64,000 bases of DNA. Origin: Exiguobacterium sp. s48. Lineage in GTDB: Bacteria; Bacillota; Bacilli; Exiguobacteriales; Exiguobacteriaceae. Under the pieces are notes generated by a model. That model saw only the letters and a program-made list of their open reading frames with translations, ran no database searches and was not told the DNA's origin. The translations under genes were made by a program, and so were the position numbers. The stretch covers positions 248,001 through 312,000 of the forward strand of contig NZ_JACSKC010000002.1 in the NCBI RefSeq assembly GCF_018617395.1, given 5' to 3'. Positions 60,784 to 64,000 of the stretch are shown here, piece after piece. Positions within the stretch are counted from its first letter, which is position 1, and every line of letters begins with the position of its first letter.

Positions 60784-63700
60784 AAAAGTACTCGTGATCG
60801 GCTCAGGTCCCATCGTGATTGGGCAGGCCGCAGAGTTTGATTATTCCGGAACACAGGCGTGCCAAGCGCTTCGTGAAGCTGGGTGTGAAGTAGTCTTATT
60901 GAACTCCAATCCTGCCACAATCATGACGGACCCAGGAATGGCGGACGCGACGTATATTGAGGCGATGACCGTTCAAAAAGCAATCGACATCATCGAGAAG
61001 GAACGTCCGACGCACGTCCTCGCGACGGTCGGGGGACAGACAGCACTGAACTTGGCTCTTGATCTCGAAGAAGCCGACGTGTTGGCACAATATGGAATCG
61101 AACTACTCGGTACGTCACTCGACACGATTCGTGACGGGGAAGACCGTGAGCGGTTCAAGCAAAAGATGGAGCTGTTGAACGAGCCGATCCCGACATCGAC
61201 GACGATTGAGACGATTGAAGAACTGACAGCATTCATTGAAACGACAGGTGTGCCACTCATCGTCCGTCCAGCGTTCACGCTCGGTGGGACCGGCGGTGGG
61301 ATTGCGATGACGGAGGATGAGGCGTATACGATGGCACGTCGGGGTCTGGAAGCGAGTCCAATCTCACAATGTTTGGTCGAGAAGAGCATCGCTGGTTATA
61401 AAGAATTTGAATACGAGGTCATGCGTGATGCGTTCGGAACGTGCATCATCGTCTGCAACATGGAAAACATCGATCCGGTCGGTGTGCATACAGGAGACTC
61501 GGTCGTGTTTGCTCCGGCACAAACCTTATCGGACCAAATGCATCAGACGTTACGGAGTGCGGCGTTTCGAATCGTATCCGAACTCGGTGTGATTGGTGGT
61601 TGTAACATTCAGTTCGCGGTTCATCCGACGAAGTCAGAGTACTACGTGATTGAAGTGAATCCTCGTGTCTCTCGAAGTTCGGCCCTTGCGTCAAAAGCGA
61701 CCGGTTATCCGATTGCCAAAATTGCGACACGTCTCGCTTTGGGTGAACCGTTAGATCGCTGTATCAATCCAATTACAACGAATACGATGGCAAGTTTTGA
61801 ACCGGCACTTGATTACATTACAGCGAAAGTACCATGTTTCCCGTTCGACTTGTTCGCGGAGACAGACCGTGCCCTCGGACCACAGATGAAGGCGACTGGC
61901 GAGAGTATGGCGATGGGGAAAACATTAGAAGAAGCGTTACAAAAGGCATGGCGTGGTGCCGGGATTGAACAGTCACCGCTTTATCCGAAGTGGATGCATG
62001 AAGCCGCGGTCGACGTCTTGATGAATGAAGTCGAGGCACCGACCGATCGTCGATTGCACGCTTGTCTCGCCTTGCTCGACCGTGAGTTGATGTCGGCCGA
62101 TACATTACAGCAGATTACAGGTATCACCCCTCATTTCATTCACATTTTAAAACGACTCATTCAGATGACGAAGGAGGATTTGGCGAATCCGATTCAGTTG
62201 CTTCAAGCGAAGCGACTCGGGTTCACGGACGCACAAATTGCCGACGTGATGCACATGCAAGTGGAAGACATCAAAGCGCTCCGAGAAGCGGCTTCCATTC
62301 AACCGGTATATCAGATGATCGATACATGCGCAGCCGAGTTTAAAAGTAAGACCCCTTATTTTTACGGCTCGTGGCACGGGACGTCTGAGGTGGAGTCGAG
62401 TGACACGCGAAAAGTGGCCATCATTGGGGCTGGTCCGATTCGAATCGGTCAAGGGATTGAGTTCGATTACAGTTCGGTACATGCGGTCTGGGCCCTTCAA
62501 AAACGTGGCGTCGAAACCATCATGATCAATAACAACCCGGAGACAGTGTCGACCGACTTCTCGATTGCGGACAAACTGTACGTCGAACCGCTGACGAGCG
62601 AAGACGTCATGAACGTGTTAGAAGCAGAAGGGTGCCAGGATGTCTTGATTCAGTTCGGTGGACAGACGGGGATTGCACTCGCTCATGATTTAGAAGCGGC
62701 GGGGTATCACTTGCTCGGTGCATCCGCAAACACCATTGACCAAATGGAAGACCGGGAACGTTTCTACCAATTCCTTGATTCGATTGAAGTCGAACATATC
62801 CCGGGTGAAGAAGTCACTTCCCCAACACAGTTGCATGATGCCGTTCAAAAGCTTGGCTATCCATGTATCCTGCGCCCGTCCTACGTAATTGGAGGGAAAG
62901 GAATGCTACTCATTCGTTCAGAGGAACAGTTGGAAGAGGCATTACCGACCCTTTCCTATCCAACGCTAGTGGATCAATACGTCGCTGGGCGTGAGCTCGA
63001 AGTGGATTGTGTGACGGACGGAGAAACGGTATATGTGCCGGTCGTCCTGGAACAAATCGAAGCGGCAGGTGTTCACTCGGGAGACTCGACGATGGTCTTG
63101 CCACCAGTTGAGACGAGTTTGTCGATTCAAGAACAAGTGGAGTCGATTGCGAAACGAATTGGACAGGCGCTCGATTACAAGGGAGCCCTAAACATCCAGT
63201 TCGTGTTGAAGGAAGACACGATTTACGTCCTTGAAATCAATCCGCGTGCGTCACGGACCGTGCCGATTGTCAGCAAAGTGACGGGTGAACCATTGATCGA
63301 ATGGGCGACGTATGCGGCGTATGGTCTCGCATTGAAGGATTTCGTTCCGACACATCCTTCGACATTGACGAACTATGCGGTGAAGACCCCAATCTTCTCG
63401 AACGTCAAATTGCCGGGCGTCGATCCGATGACGGGTCCCGTCATGCGTTCGACAGGCGAGACGCTTCAGTTCAGTTCATCCCCATATGTGCCGGAGCGGT
63501 TCACGTATGATGCGTTGACGACACGAGTGATGAATCGTACGCAGATTGTATTTGGAAAAGGGTTTGAACATATCGGAGATACACCACTCGCAGACGTCAC
63601 TGATTTCCAAGATGTCGCTGTCCTGTTATCGGACGTAATCGAAGAGCGAGAATCACGTGAAATCGCCGTCCGTCACGGGGTGCATATCATTTCGTCCAAA

Positions 63701-63796
63701 CAGTTAGCTCAGTATTATCAGATGAGTCAGTCACAGACCGGCAATCCGGTTCAGTCGTTACAATCCATTCAAATGAGAGAGGGAGTAGCCAAATGA
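60776..63796 (+). CDS. carB: Carbamoyl-phosphate synthase large subunit (arginine-linked)
   Basis: 1006 residues, shorter than the roughly 1070 of pyrimidine-type CarB. Two duplicated ATP-grasp halves are intact (GGTGGGIAMTEDEA in the first; GGQTGIALAHDLE, then VIGGKGMLLIRSEE in the second). The C-terminal allosteric MGS-like domain is clipped (ending SKQLAQYYQMSQ...), as I recall for arginine-specific enzymes of Bacillota. It makes carbamoyl phosphate for the next gene. Confidence 0.94.
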   Translation: MHKKVLVIGSGPIVIGQAAEFDYSGTQACQALREAGCEVVLLNSNPATIMTDPGMADATYIEAMTVQKAIDIIEKERPTHVLATVGGQTALNLALDLEEADVLAQYGIELLGTSLDTIRDGEDRERFKQKMELLNEPIPTSTTIETIEELTAFIETTGVPLIVRPAFTLGGTGGGIAMTEDEAYTMARRGLEASPISQCLVEKSIAGYKEFEYEVMRDAFGTCIIVCNMENIDPVGVHTGDSVVFAPAQTLSDQMHQTLRSAAFRIVSELGVIGGCNIQFAVHPTKSEYYVIEVNPRVSRSSALASKATGYPIAKIATRLALGEPLDRCINPITTNTMASFEPALDYITAKVPCFPFDLFAETDRALGPQMKATGESMAMGKTLEEALQKAWRGAGIEQSPLYPKWMHEAAVDVLMNEVEAPTDRRLHACLALLDRELMSADTLQQITGITPHFIHILKRLIQMTKEDLANPIQLLQAKRLGFTDAQIADVMHMQVEDIKALREAASIQPVYQMIDTCAAEFKSKTPYFYGSWHGTSEVESSDTRKVAIIGAGPIRIGQGIEFDYSSVHAVWALQKRGVETIMINNNPETVSTDFSIADKLYVEPLTSEDVMNVLEAEGCQDVLIQFGGQTGIALAHDLEAAGYHLLGASANTIDQMEDRERFYQFLDSIEVEHIPGEEVTSPTQLHDAVQKLGYPCILRPSYVIGGKGMLLIRSEEQLEEALPTLSYPTLVDQYVAGRELEVDCVTDGETVYVPVVLEQIEAAGVHSGDSTMVLPPVETSLSIQEQVESIAKRIGQALDYKGALNIQFVLKEDTIYVLEINPRASRTVPIVSKVTGEPLIEWATYAAYGLALKDFVPTHPSTLTNYAVKTPIFSNVKLPGVDPMTGPVMRSTGETLQFSSSPYVPERFTYDALTTRVMNRTQIVFGKGFEHIGDTPLADVTDFQDVAVLLSDVIEERESREIAVRHGVHIISSKQLAQYYQMSQSQTGNPVQSLQSIQMREGVAK

Positions 63797-64000
63797 CAGT
63801 AAAGACGATGCAACATTTTTTAACGATGGAGGAATTGACGCCGGATACGCTCGATACGTTGATTCAATTGGCAGACGAAGTAAAACGCTCGCCTCAATCT
63901 TACGCAACGGCACTGGCAGGGAAGAAAGTCGCTTTGCTATTTGAAAAGGCATCGACACGGACGCGTATGTCATTTGAAGTCGGGGTCGTCGAATTAGGTG
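63793..64000 (+). CDS. argF: Ornithine carbamoyltransferase, 5' part
   Basis: Cut by the window end after 69 codons. The opening and the carbamoyl-phosphate site FEKASTRTRMSFEVG identify it. It overlaps carB by 4 nt (ATGA). It would carbamoylate ornithine to citrulline as the operon's next step. Confidence 0.95.
   Translation, partial: MTVKTMQHFLTMEELTPDTLDTLIQLADEVKRSPQSYATALAGKKVALLFEKASTRTRMSFEVGVVELG

Noticed and set aside
1-64000. CRISPR arrays, prophage, insertion sequences, tRNA or rRNA genes
   Set aside because: Looked for repeat-spacer patterns, transposase or integrase motifs and tRNA cloverleafs; none seen.

Overview
This looks like ordinary chromosomal DNA from a Gram-positive, low-to-moderate GC member of the Bacillota. 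Exiguobacterium is my best guess. The reasons are T-box and S-box (SAM-I) leader RNAs, strong GGAGG-type ribosome sites, MotAB, YwpF-, YuiD- and YycC-like proteins, a B. subtilis-type argCJBD-carAB-argF operon, and tightly packed genes separated by strong and often bidirectional intrinsic terminators. I saw no insertion sequence, prophage, CRISPR array, rRNA or tRNA. The genus call is an inference from remembered protein resemblance; no search was run.

Region by region. 1-10.4 kb: an unknown gene, a MarR regulator with a probable target azoreductase, uracil-DNA glycosylase, a phenylalanine hydroxylase behind a T-box whose specifier reads as tyrosine, a membrane-anchored esterase, a Cof-type phosphatase, an OmpR/kinase two-component pair, and a DUF1499/disulfide-reductase pair. 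10.4-19 kb: flagellar stator MotAB, a KtrB-type K+ channel, a four-PAS soluble kinase translationally coupled to a sugar-epimerase-fold reductase, a membrane-anchored Mrr-like nuclease-fold protein and a DUF1836 regulator. 19-27.4 kb: a dolichol/phytol-kinase-like membrane protein, murB, alanine dehydrogenase with its PucR-type regulator, YuiD-like protein, tRNA hydroxylase trhO, a TVP38 protein and an NhaC-type carrier controlled by a SAM riboswitch (probably a methionine transporter).

27.6-42 kb: a membrane diguanylate cyclase, argS behind an arginine T-box, a phosphoesterase with YajQ, a pullulanase with an unusual C-terminal membrane anchor, an MMPL transporter, and a YitT protein behind a leader carrying a 15-codon ORF and a Shine-Dalgarno-sequestering hairpin. 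42-47 kb: a sulfur/persulfide module made of a CstR-like repressor, two matching ATAC-N8-GTAT operators, a single-domain rhodanese and an 821-residue CoA-disulfide-reductase/rhodanese/TusA/DsrE fusion; then an alanine/glutamine-type symporter behind a hairpin attenuator. 47-55.4 kb: small unknown genes, an orphan zinc-binding lipoprotein with a Zur-type box, a second anchored esterase, pncA-pncB NAD salvage, pterin dehydratase (partner of the phenylalanine hydroxylase about 50 kb away) and an HmoB/TRAP-like protein. 55.5-64 kb: the arginine operon with an ARG box, cut off inside argF by the window end.

Functional threads link distant genes. Phenylalanine hydroxylase plus pterin dehydratase convert Phe to Tyr with cofactor recycling. 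argS, the arg operon and carAB are each tuned to arginine supply by a different mechanism. trhO and the CstR regulon both use rhodanese sulfur chemistry. The strongest leads for something undescribed are the YitT leader, the CstR/quadruple-fusion locus with its 5'-UTR hairpin, the tail-anchored pullulanase and the kinase-reductase operon. None of them is shown to be a new system by sequence alone.
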